Origin: an uncultured Bacteroides sp.
GTDB lineage: Bacteria > Bacteroidota > Bacteroidia > Bacteroidales > Bacteroidaceae
Assembly: GCA_949296575.1 (NCBI GenBank)
Contig: CASFPE010000003.1
Coordinates: 80,424-144,423 of the forward strand
Length of the DNA stretch: 64,000 nucleotides
Reading direction: 5' to 3'
The position numbers and the translations under genes are program-made. Positions within the stretch are counted from its first letter, which is position 1; each line of letters starts with the position of its first letter. The notes under the pieces are model-generated. The model saw nothing but the letters and a program-made list of their open reading frames with translations, was not told the DNA's origin and searched no databases. Below are positions 1 through 8,392 of the stretch, piece after piece.

Positions 1-1005
1 GCCTTTAAGGAAGGAAAGTACGACCCCTCGAAAACCGTGGTGGTCATGACGCAGACGGGAGGGCAATGCCGTGCCAGCAACTATATCCCCTTGATAAAAA
101 AAGCATTGGTGGATGCCGGTTACACGGATGTCCCGGTCGTGTCGATGTCGTTTGGCAGTGACATTGAGAACGAGCAACCGGCTTTCAAGCTGAACTGGCT
201 GAAGTTGCTGCCCGTTGCCCTGCGTGCCATCCTGTACAGCGACTGCATCTCGAAGTTCTATTACGCTTCGGTGGTGCGTGAGAAAGAGGCGGGGCAGGCC
301 GCGCATCTGAGGGATTTGTACCTAAAGACTGGCGAAACGTTGATTTTGGAGCATCGTTCGTCCGACTTGGAAAGCTACCTGAAGCTGGCTGCCAAGGAGT
401 TTGACGAGATATGCACCGATGTGTCGCGCCCGAAAGTCGGCGTGGTGGGAGAGATTTTCCTGAAGTTCAATCCGTTTGCACAGCGGAACATCATCGATTG
501 GCTGATAGCCCACAACGTGGAAGTCATGCCGCCGGTGCTGCTGGACTTCTTCACGCAGAGCTTTGTGAACCGAAAAGCCCGCACCGATTCTTTCCTGCAA
601 CGGCGTTCGATGCCCGAATTCGTGTACAGCTTCCTCTACAAGATAGTGAAGAAGCAAATAGACCGTGTGAATGAGGCAGGCAGCAGGTTCCGCTATTTCG
701 AGCCGTTCAATGACATCTTCGATGAAGCCGTACATGCAGCCGAAGTGACAAACCTCAACGCGCAGTTCGGGGAAGGCTGGCTTCTTCCTGCCGAGATTGT
801 GTCGTATGCCCGCCATGGCGTAAACAATGTCATCAGCCTGCAACCGTTCGGGTGCATTGCCAACCACATCATATCGAAAGGCATTGAGAAGCGCCTGAAG
901 TCCCTTTATCCGGACCTGAATCTGCTTTCTTTGGATTTTGACAGCGGCGTGAGCGATGTGAACATCACGAACCGTGCGCTCTTGTTTATCGACAAATTGA
1001 GGTGA
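1..1005 (+). CDS. 2-hydroxyacyl-CoA dehydratase activase-type protein, C-terminal part (5' truncated)
   Basis: The reading frame is open from the first base, so this is the 3' end of a longer gene; 334 codons are visible. The stretch TQTGGQCRASNY near visible residue 17 and the later LQPFGCIANH segment are typical of the DUF2229/CoA-binding C-terminal half of large Bacteroidetes proteins. Their N-terminal half is a BadF/BcrA-type ATPase that activates 2-hydroxyacyl-CoA dehydratases. Conserved cysteines (in GGQCRAS and FGCIA) are the kind that hold an Fe-S cluster in this family. The family assignment is from remembered motifs; the substrate cannot be told. The stop codon overlaps the ORF of the next gene, suggesting co-transcription with the TetR regulator. 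Confidence 0.8.
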   Translation, partial: AFKEGKYDPSKTVVVMTQTGGQCRASNYIPLIKKALVDAGYTDVPVVSMSFGSDIENEQPAFKLNWLKLLPVALRAILYSDCISKFYYASVVREKEAGQAAHLRDLYLKTGETLILEHRSSDLESYLKLAAKEFDEICTDVSRPKVGVVGEIFLKFNPFAQRNIIDWLIAHNVEVMPPVLLDFFTQSFVNRKARTDSFLQRRSMPEFVYSFLYKIVKKQIDRVNEAGSRFRYFEPFNDIFDEAVHAAEVTNLNAQFGEGWLLPAEIVSYARHGVNNVISLQPFGCIANHIISKGIEKRLKSLYPDLNLLSLDFDSGVSDVNITNRALLFIDKLR

Positions 1006-1010
1006 ACGCC

Positions 1011-1640
1011 ATGGAAAGAGGGAGAGAAAGCAGAGGGTTAGAACCTAAAATCATCAAGACTGCCCGGCGGCTTTTCATTGAGAAAGGTTTTGCCGAGACC
1101 AGCATGAGCGACATTGCTTTGGAGGCGGGCATAAACCGTCCCGTGCTTCATTATTATTTTCGGACAAAGGAACGGATGTTCCATGCCGTGTTCGGGCAGA
1201 TCGTCTTGTCGTTCCTGCCCCGTTTGTCGGGCATCATCCAGCAGAAAGAAAAGAGCCTTTCTGAGCGGATAGGGGAGATTGTGGAGGTTTATTCCCAGAT
1301 ATTCATGGAGAATCCCAACTTGCCTTTGTTCATCGTGCGCGAGATACACCGCGACCCGGGCTATCTTCTCGATGCATTGCGCGGCTTGCAGATTGAATGT
1401 TATTTGCAGCCGTTGTTAGGCACGTTGCGTGAGGAAATGGGAGAAGAACGGTGGAATGGCATTTCCTTGCCGTTTCTGTTCTATACGTTTTATGGCCTGC
1501 TGGTGGTGCCGTTCCTGAGCAAGGGGATGGGCATGCAGGTGTTCTTCAAGACGGAAAGTGAGTTCAGGAACATGCTGTCCCGTTGGAAACCCTATGTTGT
1601 CCGGCAACTGGTGGCATTGTTGTCTGGCGGGCATCAATAA
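1011..1640 (+). CDS. TetR/AcrR family transcriptional regulator
   Basis: This 209-residue protein has the TetR layout: an N-terminal helix-turn-helix (about residues 12-55, with the FIEKGFAETSMSDIALEAG and YYFRTKERMF segments) and a variable helical ligand-binding domain. The open frame reaches back to a GTG at 1002 that overlaps the previous stop codon. The ATG at 1011 is the better start because the TetR fold begins right after it. The gene starts 5 bp after the dehydratase-activase stop, so the two are probably one transcript. Its ligand and operator are unknown. The 3' end overlaps the convergent sugar transferase gene by 7 bp. Confidence 0.85.
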   Translation: MERGRESRGLEPKIIKTARRLFIEKGFAETSMSDIALEAGINRPVLHYYFRTKERMFHAVFGQIVLSFLPRLSGIIQQKEKSLSERIGEIVEVYSQIFMENPNLPLFIVREIHRDPGYLLDALRGLQIECYLQPLLGTLREEMGEERWNGISLPFLFYTFYGLLVVPFLSKGMGMQVFFKTESEFRNMLSRWKPYVVRQLVALLSGGHQ

Positions 1641-3028
1641 GCATTCTTGTCGCCACGGAGGGCATTGAAGACGGTTTTGAAGATGATGCGGATGTCCAAG
1701 AAGAACGACCAGTTCTCGATGTACCAGATGTCTTTCCGCACGCGTCCTTCCATTTGGCTCAGTTCCTTGGTCTCTCCCCGGAATCCTGTCACTTGCGCCC
1801 ATCCGGTGATGCCCGGTTTGCAGAGATGGCGCACCATGTATTTGTTGATGAGGCTGCGGTATTCCTCTGTGTGTTTCAACATGTGCGGCCGTGGTCCCAC
1901 GATGGACATTTCCCCTTTCCAGACATTGATGAACTGGGGCAGTTCATCGATGTTGGTGTGGCGGATGAATTCGCCGAACTTTGTTTTCCGGGGATCGTTC
2001 TTGGTGGCTTGCAGTTCATCGCTGGCGCTGTTCACCTTCATGGAGCGGAACTTGATGCACTTGAACACCTTGCCTTCTTCCCCGCTCCGGTCTTGCTTGA
2101 AGTAGACAGGGCCGGGCGAAGTCAGCTTGATGATGGCGCCCACGATGACATATATAATAGGATACAGCGTGCATAAGAAGATGGACGAGACGATGAAGTC
2201 GAAGCTGCGCTTCAGTATTTTGTTGCCGATTTGCTGCAAAGGTTCGTCGCGGATGTACATCACAGGCGTTTCGCCCAACAGTTCCAATTTCATTTTCCTT
2301 CTGAGGTAGCTTCTCACGTTTGGCACGCTGAAGAAATGCACCATGTTGTTCTCGCAGAAATTGATGATGGGCAAGATTTCCGCTTCTCTGGCTGATGGGA
2401 GGCAGCAGAACAGGGAATTCACATGGTTTTTCTCCAGATAAGGAATCACGTCGGACACCTTTCCCAAATACACTGCGCCTTTGGGGAAGTTTCTCAATGT
2501 TTCATCATCGTCGAAGATGCCGTTGATTCTGAAACCGTAAGCCGGGTCGCGGGTCATGGTGTTGTAGAGTTCCACCATGTTGCTCTTGCTGCCCACGATG
2601 ACGGTTGTGGTAGAGTTGCCTCCTTTCCTTCTGTAGGCTTTCACAATGTAGCGCATGCCGATGCGCCATGAAGTGATGAGGACGAGCAGCGCGATGTAAA
2701 AAATCAACAGGAACCGGTTGGGCATGTAGATGTGCATCAGCTGCACGCAGAACATGAACAAGATGATAAACATCGTGACCGATGAGAACAATCTGCTGAC
2801 GATGCGCTCGATGTTGATGATGCGTTTGTGGAGCTGTATTTTGAATACAGACAGGCAGAAAGCGTAGCAAAGGTTGATGAGGGGCAGGTAGACCGTGAAA
2901 TCGTCGCTCCAAATGCAATTGTGGTAAGCAAAATAGGCGGCAATGAACGACAGGTTCAGTAGGATGAGGTCGCCTGTGATGGTGGCGGCTTTTATCAATT
3001 GCGAGCGGCTGGTAAATGGTCGTGACAT
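1634..3028 (-). CDS. Polyprenyl-phosphate glycosylphosphotransferase (WcaJ-like initiating sugar transferase)
   Basis: The enzyme should move a hexose-1-phosphate from a nucleotide sugar to undecaprenyl phosphate at the inner membrane, the first step of exopolysaccharide or capsule repeat assembly. The 464 residues show about four hydrophobic segments in the first 130 residues, a nucleotide-binding-like middle domain (about 140-230), and a C-terminal bacterial sugar transferase domain. That domain begins near residue 273 (KRSFDF), with SPGPVYFKQ, KFRSMK and SIVGPRPHM as hallmarks. This is the long WcaJ/WbaP architecture, not the short PglC type. No other polysaccharide synthesis gene lies beside it, so it is an orphan initiator here. 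The donor sugar is not determined. Confidence 0.9.
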   Translation of the reverse strand: MSRPFTSRSQLIKAATITGDLILLNLSFIAAYFAYHNCIWSDDFTVYLPLINLCYAFCLSVFKIQLHKRIINIERIVSRLFSSVTMFIILFMFCVQLMHIYMPNRFLLIFYIALLVLITSWRIGMRYIVKAYRRKGGNSTTTVIVGSKSNMVELYNTMTRDPAYGFRINGIFDDDETLRNFPKGAVYLGKVSDVIPYLEKNHVNSLFCCLPSAREAEILPIINFCENNMVHFFSVPNVRSYLRRKMKLELLGETPVMYIRDEPLQQIGNKILKRSFDFIVSSIFLCTLYPIIYVIVGAIIKLTSPGPVYFKQDRSGEEGKVFKCIKFRSMKVNSASDELQATKNDPRKTKFGEFIRHTNIDELPQFINVWKGEMSIVGPRPHMLKHTEEYRSLINKYMVRHLCKPGITGWAQVTGFRGETKELSQMEGRVRKDIWYIENWSFFLDIRIIFKTVFNALRGDKNAY

Positions 3029-3063
3029 GGCGTGTAGGTTCAGATAGCACTTTGCGTTGGCCG

Positions 3064-3071
3064 CAAATATA
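3064..3071 (-). promoter_or_regulatory. Putative -7 element for the sugar transferase gene
   Basis: On the - strand this reads TATATTTG, matching the Bacteroidetes -7 consensus TAnnTTTG, about 35 nt before the start codon. No clear TTTG box is seen at the expected distance upstream, so only half of the promoter is supported. Confidence 0.4.
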
Positions 3072-3150
3072 ATGAAATTTATTCTTTTGTAAAATAGATT
3101 CCAAGAATAAGTTCCATAATATTTGCGGCCTTCCTTTGGGGCTGCATGCG

Positions 3151-3789
3151 TTATTTCTTCTTCACCCCTTTGTAGATGATGAATCCTACGATCAGCACGG
3201 CAAGGATGATGATGCCGTAGCCAATTTCGTGGCTGTATTTCGTGGCCAGCATGTAGACGTCATTGGTGGTCTTGAGGTCGGTGTATTTGTAGATGAAATA
3301 GCCCAACATCGCCAATACGATGTTCCATGCTCCCGCGCCCAAGGTCGTATAAAGCAGGAAAGGTCCTAATTTCATTCCGGCCAGCCCGGCAGGAATGCTG
3401 ATGAGCTGGCGTATGCCAGGCACGAGCCTTCCGAAGAATGTGGAGGCGGCTCCATGCTTCTTGAAGTATTCTTCGGCTTTCCGAACCTTTTCTTCGTCGA
3501 TGAGGCACATGTGGCCGAAGCGGCTGTTGGCGAATTTGTACACGATAGGTCGTCCTAACCATTTGGCGAAATAGTAATTGAACAGGGCGCCGATGTTAGC
3601 TCCGAGGGTCGCGAATACGACGACCAGGAATATGTTCATGCTCTCGTCGGCCATGGCTTTCCATGCGGCGGGCGGCACGACGACTTCAGAAGGAAAAGGA
3701 ATGAACGAGCTTTCTATGGCCATGAAAACGGTGACCACCCAATAATTCAGGTTTTCCAATACCCATTTGAAAATTTCTGCTGAATCCAT
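3151..3789 (-). CDS. DedA family inner-membrane protein
   Basis: This 212-residue polytopic protein matches the DedA/SNARE-associated (VTT) family, whose members move or flip lipid carriers such as undecaprenyl phosphate and support envelope homeostasis. Visible hallmarks are IESSFIPFPSEVVVPPAA near residue 25, the conserved glycine/arginine stretch FFGRLVPGIRQLISIPAGLAGM near residue 115, and four to five hydrophobic segments including a C-terminal helix before a lysine-rich end. It is the last gene of a probable glnS-TPR-dedA run, starting 37 bp after the TPR gene. The family is clear; the substrate is not. Confidence 0.9.
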   Translation of the reverse strand: MDSAEIFKWVLENLNYWVVTVFMAIESSFIPFPSEVVVPPAAWKAMADESMNIFLVVVFATLGANIGALFNYYFAKWLGRPIVYKFANSRFGHMCLIDEEKVRKAEEYFKKHGAASTFFGRLVPGIRQLISIPAGLAGMKLGPFLLYTTLGAGAWNIVLAMLGYFIYKYTDLKTTNDVYMLATKYSHEIGYGIIILAVLIVGFIIYKGVKKK

Positions 3790-3826
3790 TTGTAGCGTTT
3801 ATAGGTGATTAATGAAATGATTTTCG

Positions 3827-5266
3827 TCAAGAATGCGTATTTTGTGCTTCATAGAGCGACAGGTATTCCATGTAGATTTTTTGAATCCTTGGCAGTTCGC
3901 TCAAATGTTCGTCCATGAACTGTTTTACTGTCCTTGGGTCTTTTTCCATCGCTTGCCGGAAGTATTTTTCAAATAAACGGGCATCTCTTTTGAGCAAGTA
4001 CATGTAGGACATGCAGACTGCCGATGGACCATAGTCCGGAAACTTTTCTTCCAGCATCTTGAATATGCTGATGGCTTCGTCGACGTGCAAGTTGTTCACG
4101 TAGGTGAATGCTACCCGCGAGAATGTTTCCGGATTCTGGAATTGGTCTTTTTCCAATGCTTTGCGGAATGCTTTCTCTGCTTCTGCCGCTTGGTTGGCCA
4201 TCAGGTAGGCTTCTCCTTTCAGGATGTAGGGGGTCGGGTCGTTTTCATCGCTGTTTTGGATGATTGTTTCAATGACTCCCAATGCTTTTTCCAATTGCCC
4301 GGTTTTCTCGTAGCAGAATGCGATGTCCGGGAAAATGTCGATGGTATAGTTGTCCGGGCAAGGCGACAGTTCCATGGCTTTTTGGAAATAGCGCAATGCC
4401 TCTTTTGGATGGTTCATGTAGAAGAAGCATTCGCCTGTCATGTAGAAAGGATAGCTTTCTTCCGGGTTTCTTTCCGTGTATTTCAAGTATAGTTTGGCGG
4501 CCGTTTCATAGTTTTTCAGTTCAAAGCAGAGGTGAGCTTTGAGCAAGGTGGCCGGCTGGTGGCTGGAGTCGATGGCCAGCACGAAGTCCAATGCATTGAA
4601 GGCTTCTGCGTAATCTTCTTTCAAGGAATAGGATTTGGCCAGCCCGAACCAGCATTCCGTGGAATAAGGATTTTCGTCCAAGGCTTTGTTGTACCATTGT
4701 ATGGCGCGTTCCAATTCGTTGGACCGGTAGCAGCATTCGGCGTAGTCTTGTTGGGTGGCGGTGTTCCACGGGTTCATCTGCAGCGCTTTTTCAAACCATC
4801 GGATGGCTTCGTGCGGGTAATTGTTGTCCATGTACAGGTAAGCGGCATCGAGGAAGCAGTCCTCGTCCACGTCCGGTTCGTTGTGAATCATTGTTTGCAG
4901 CAGGCGTTCTGCTTGTTGGAGGTTGTTTTCCTTGACAAGGATTCCTGCTTTCAAGTAAAGCACGTTGTAGGTGGAGGCTGCTATTTGGCTGGCTGTCTTG
5001 CGGGCTTCGTCTATGTTTCCCGTTTCGAGCAGCAGCGAGCCTTTCATGGCCATCAGTTCCGGGTCGCCGGGATGCAGCTTGAGGGCATATTCCATGGTTT
5101 CGAGCGCTTGGCCGTATTGGTCGTTGGAAGCATAGTATTCGGCAATGTCGGAGAACTGGTCTCCGTCCAGGTACACCGCTTTGCCTCCGTTCCGCATTTC
5201 CTCATATTGGGCAAGGGCCTGTTGGAATTCGTTTGTCTGGAAAAATGAAGAATAATCTTTGTCCAT
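3827..5266 (-). CDS. Tetratricopeptide-repeat protein
   Basis: The 479-residue protein is built almost entirely of 34-residue TPR helices. Repeats are visible from about residue 55 to 440, for example AIRWFEKALQMNPWN, AIQWYNKALDENPYS and ALRYFQKAMELSPCP. There is no signal peptide or membrane segment, so it is probably a cytoplasmic scaffold. It lies 23 bp downstream of glnS and upstream of dedA in the same direction. No catalytic domain is visible and no specific partner can be named. Confidence 0.88.
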   Translation of the reverse strand: MDKDYSSFFQTNEFQQALAQYEEMRNGGKAVYLDGDQFSDIAEYYASNDQYGQALETMEYALKLHPGDPELMAMKGSLLLETGNIDEARKTASQIAASTYNVLYLKAGILVKENNLQQAERLLQTMIHNEPDVDEDCFLDAAYLYMDNNYPHEAIRWFEKALQMNPWNTATQQDYAECCYRSNELERAIQWYNKALDENPYSTECWFGLAKSYSLKEDYAEAFNALDFVLAIDSSHQPATLLKAHLCFELKNYETAAKLYLKYTERNPEESYPFYMTGECFFYMNHPKEALRYFQKAMELSPCPDNYTIDIFPDIAFCYEKTGQLEKALGVIETIIQNSDENDPTPYILKGEAYLMANQAAEAEKAFRKALEKDQFQNPETFSRVAFTYVNNLHVDEAISIFKMLEEKFPDYGPSAVCMSYMYLLKRDARLFEKYFRQAMEKDPRTVKQFMDEHLSELPRIQKIYMEYLSLYEAQNTHS

Positions 5267-5289
5267 GCGCGGTTACGGTCTGACGGAGT

Positions 5290-7035
5290 TTATTTATTGA
5301 GTTTTTTCCAAGTGTCTTTCAGCGACACGGTGCGGTTGAACACGAGATGCTCCGGCGTGGAGTCTTTGTCTACGTTGAAGTATCCGATGCGCTGGAATTG
5401 CAGGTAGTCCAAGGGGCGTGCCTGTGCGAGGAACTTCTCCACGTAGCAATGGGGCAGGATGGTGAGGGAGTCCGGGTTGATGATTTCCTTCATGGCCTCC
5501 AACGCATCGCAGTTCTTCTGTTCACGGATGGCAGAAAGTTCGTCACGCGGGTTTTCCACCGTCCATAAGCGGTCGTACAAGCGCACCTCTGCTTCCAGGC
5601 AATGGCGGCAGCTCACCCAGTGGAGTGTGCCTTTCACCTTGCGGTTGCTGTCCGGCATTCCGCTTTTGGTGTTGGGGTCGTACTCGCAATACACCTCAAT
5701 GACTTGCCCGTTCTCGTCTTTCTTGCAGCCGGTGCATTTCACGATGTACGCGTTTTTCAGCCGCACTTCCTGTCCGGGTGTCATGCGGAAGTATTTCTTT
5801 GGCGCGTTTTCCATGAAGTCGTCCTGCTCGATCCACAGTTCGCGGCTGAACTCGATGGTGTGCGTGCCGCTTTCCGGGTCTTCGGGGTTGTTGACGGCTT
5901 CCATTTCTTCCACCAAGTCTTCCGGGTAATTGGTGATGACGAGCCTGACGGGGTGCAGCACGGCTGACACGCGTGTGGCGCGAAGGTTCAGGTCTTCGCG
6001 CACGGCGCTCTCCAAGAGTTCGAATTCGTTGAGCGCGTCGTAGGTCGTGTATCCTATCTTGTCGACGAACTTGCGGATGGATTCCGGCGAATAGCCCCGT
6101 CGGCGGAAGCCGCACAATGTGGGCATGCGGGGGTCGTCCCAGCCGTTCACCAAGCCTTCTTTCACCAAGGTGAGCAGGTTGCGCTTGCTCATGAGCGTGT
6201 AGCTCAGGTTCAGTTTGTTGAACTCCGTCTGCCGGGGGCGGTTGTCGTCCAGGTCTTTCCCCTCTTTCAGCCAGTCGATGAACAGATCGTAGAGGGGGCG
6301 GTGGACCACAAATTCCAAAGTGCAGAGCGAATGTGTCACACCTTCGAAGTAATCGCTCTGCCCGTGCGCGAAGTCGTACATGGGGTATGCCTTCCATTTG
6401 TCGCCGGTGCGGTGGTGGGGTGTCTTTACGATGCGGTAGATGATGGGGTCGCGGAAGTGCATGTTCGGGTTGGCCATGTCTATCTTTGCCCGCAGCACCA
6501 TCGAGCCTTCTTCTGCCTCGCCGCTGTTCATCTTTTCGAACAGGGCCAGGTTTTCTTCAATGGGGCGGTTGCGGAAAGGGCTTTCCGTGCCCGGCTGCGT
6601 GGGCGTTCCCTTCTGTTTGGCGATTTCTTCCGACGACTGTTCGTCGATGTATGCCTTGCCTTCTTTGATGAGGCGCACGGCAAAGTCCCACAGTTGCTGG
6701 AAATAGTCGGAAGCGTAGTATTCGTTCCCCCATTGGAATCCGAGCCATTGGATGTCTTCCTTGATGGCGTCCACGTATTCCATGTCTTCTTTCGTGGGGT
6801 TCGTGTCGTCGAACCTCAGGTTGCACACGCCGCCATGGCGGGCTGCGATGCCGAAATCCAGGCAGATGGCCTTGGCATGCCCGATGTGGAGGTAGCCGTT
6901 TGGTTCGGGCGGGAAGCGGGTTTGCACTCGTCCGTGGTTTTTCCCTTCCTTTAAATCTTTCTCAACGGCTGCTTCGATGAAGTTCAAGCTTTTTTTCTCT
7001 GCGGGTTCTTGTACCTTGTTTTCTGTTTCGCTCAT
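5290..7035 (-). CDS. glnS: Glutaminyl-tRNA synthetase
   Basis: The protein charges tRNA-Gln with glutamine in the cytoplasm. At 581 residues it is close to the usual bacterial length. The class I signatures are present: PPEPNGYLHIGHAKA (HIGH) near residue 43 and MSKRN (KMSKS equivalent) near residue 283. FDDTNPTKE near residue 76 and the two-lobed C-terminal anticodon-binding beta-barrels are typical of GlnRS rather than GluRS. The first 30 residues are a lysine/glutamate-rich extension. It begins the glnS-TPR-dedA run. Confidence 0.97.
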   Translation of the reverse strand: MSETENKVQEPAEKKSLNFIEAAVEKDLKEGKNHGRVQTRFPPEPNGYLHIGHAKAICLDFGIAARHGGVCNLRFDDTNPTKEDMEYVDAIKEDIQWLGFQWGNEYYASDYFQQLWDFAVRLIKEGKAYIDEQSSEEIAKQKGTPTQPGTESPFRNRPIEENLALFEKMNSGEAEEGSMVLRAKIDMANPNMHFRDPIIYRIVKTPHHRTGDKWKAYPMYDFAHGQSDYFEGVTHSLCTLEFVVHRPLYDLFIDWLKEGKDLDDNRPRQTEFNKLNLSYTLMSKRNLLTLVKEGLVNGWDDPRMPTLCGFRRRGYSPESIRKFVDKIGYTTYDALNEFELLESAVREDLNLRATRVSAVLHPVRLVITNYPEDLVEEMEAVNNPEDPESGTHTIEFSRELWIEQDDFMENAPKKYFRMTPGQEVRLKNAYIVKCTGCKKDENGQVIEVYCEYDPNTKSGMPDSNRKVKGTLHWVSCRHCLEAEVRLYDRLWTVENPRDELSAIREQKNCDALEAMKEIINPDSLTILPHCYVEKFLAQARPLDYLQFQRIGYFNVDKDSTPEHLVFNRTVSLKDTWKKLNK

Positions 7036-7061
7036 TATGATAGGGTTTACGCTTTGCGGTG

Positions 7062-7069
7062 CAAAAATA
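7062..7069 (-). promoter_or_regulatory. Putative -7 element for glnS
   Basis: The - strand reads TATTTTTG, fitting TAnnTTTG, 27 nt upstream of the glnS start codon. No good -33 TTTG is visible at normal spacing. Confidence 0.4.
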
Positions 7070-7271
7070 GGAATTCTTTTTTTGATATCCCAGAAAGGCT
7101 TCTGAAAACCTTGATTTTTTCAGACGGGCTTCCTGTGGGCGTTTGGCTCATGGCGGGTGGGAAGGCTTGCATGGAATCATGAGTTTCCTCAAGTGGGGCT
7201 TTGGGTCCATAGGGCGGGATTGCGGGTTTTGTTGGGTGGAGCGATGCATTTTCCCCTGATAAAATCCCGCG

Positions 7272-7473
7272 CTTTTCATAGAAGATTTCCCGGAAGATTA
7301 TTAATCTTCCGCCGTGACGATTATTAATCGTACACGTGTACGATTAATAATCGTGCAGGAAAATGTTCAGGAAGATTCCGAAAAAGCTCATAGAGGATTT
7401 TGGAAAAGTTCATAGAAGATTTCGGAAATCATTGGAAGGTTTTGCAAAAACCTTTGGGATGATTTTTCCGCAG
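7272..7473. repeat. Intergenic array of degenerate 22-23-nt units
   Basis: The 500-bp spacer between glnS and the solute-binding protein gene holds no convincing gene. From 7364 to 7473 it splits into consecutive 22-nt units (7364-7385, 7386-7407, 7408-7429, 7430-7451, 7452-7473). Each has a purine-rich core of the type GAAGATTT or GGAAGGTTTT followed by an A-rich end. An isolated copy of the core (CATAGAAGATTT) lies near 7277. Between 7296 and 7364 a GATTATTAATC-type word recurs every 23 nt (7296, 7319, 7342). Two further spacers in this window have the same period. Confidence 0.6.
7317..7354. repeat. Perfect 38-bp palindrome
   Basis: A perfect inverted repeat with no loop, centred between 7335 and 7336 on TACACGTGTA. 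Both arms are made of the ATTAATC/GATTAAT word. A smaller inverted repeat (9-bp arms, 7292-7310) lies just before it. It could be a regulator-binding site or a cruciform-forming element. It has no T-tract and is not a typical terminator. Confidence 0.85.
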
Positions 7474-7537
7474 ATGCGGGCGTTGCAGGGACGCTTGGCT
7501 CATGGGATGCGGGTGCGCTCCCTTTCCCGGCGCCTCG

Positions 7538-8392
7538 TTATTTTAGGTAGTATTTGCGGTAGAGGCGGCTGTAAGCTTCGGTGTTCAGGAAGCTGTCGAG
7601 CCATGCGTTCAGGGAATCCAGCAGCACGGTGGATTGTTTCCTTACGCCCCATGCGTAGAATTGGGTGAAACTGATGTCGGTGGTGAGGTCCAGTTGCGGC
7701 AGCGAGTCGGCAAAGGCACGGGCCATCTTCTCATCGCATACGGCATAGTCGATGTCGCCGTGCGCCACCAGGGCCATCAATTGTTCCGGCCCGTATTTGT
7801 CGATTTCATTGACATAGATTGTGTCTCCTATTTCGTGGCTGAGGTTGCGCAGGCGGAGCAGGGTGGGCGAGCCTTTTGCGATGTGTACAGTCTTGTGTGC
7901 CAATGCAAGCTGGTTGCTGATGAAATCGGAGTCGTTCCCGCTTTTCTTCCTTTGCACAAGGATGTCTTTGCTCAAAAGGATGGGCCGTGTCAATGCGATG
8001 GAGTCTTTCAATTCGCTGGTGGCAAGCAGGTTGCAGGCGATGATGTCGAAAGTGCCGTCGTTGAGTCCTATTATCCGTTCTTCAAAGTCCATGGCGGGCC
8101 GGATGTTTGCATGCAGCCCTTTGCTGCCGGCAAAGGCTTGGATGAGTTCGTATTGGAAACCGGCGATGGTGTCTTTGTCTGCATAATACCCTAATGCGTT
8201 GTATTCTGTCACAGCATTCAAGGTGCCGTCCTGTTTGATTTCCGGGTAGTCCCTTGGGGGACGTTGCGGTTCTTGGGTGTTTCCATGGTCGGGAAGCAGC
8301 AGCGCAATGCAAATGGCGGCAATGACAATGGCAAGCGTCAGAAGGTAGATGGCATGTAGCGCGTTTCGTTTTACCATATCGTGATTAGTCAA
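7538..8392 (-). CDS. Membrane-anchored periplasmic solute-binding protein (SBP_bac_3-like)
   Basis: The 284-residue protein has one N-terminal hydrophobic segment (about residues 15-32) followed by a domain resembling family 3 extracellular solute-binding proteins: AVTEYNALGYYA, GFQYELIQAFA, DFEERIIGLNDGTFDIIAC and a VCDEKMARAFA segment. It resembles the N-terminal, non-catalytic half of MltF-type lytic transglycosylases, but the SLT catalytic domain is absent. No ABC permease or ATPase is adjacent, so a sensor or scavenging role is as likely as transport. Its start overlaps the end of the porin gene by 8 bp, implying translational coupling. Confidence 0.75.
   Translation of the reverse strand: MTNHDMVKRNALHAIYLLTLAIVIAAICIALLLPDHGNTQEPQRPPRDYPEIKQDGTLNAVTEYNALGYYADKDTIAGFQYELIQAFAGSKGLHANIRPAMDFEERIIGLNDGTFDIIACNLLATSELKDSIALTRPILLSKDILVQRKKSGNDSDFISNQLALAHKTVHIAKGSPTLLRLRNLSHEIGDTIYVNEIDKYGPEQLMALVAHGDIDYAVCDEKMARAFADSLPQLDLTTDISFTQFYAWGVRKQSTVLLDSLNAWLDSFLNTEAYSRLYRKYYLK

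Noticed and set aside
7363..7668. A 101-codon + strand frame in and beyond the glnS spacer
   Set aside because: It is produced by reading the 22-nt repeat units and then the antisense of the solute-binding gene; no protein-like conservation is visible.
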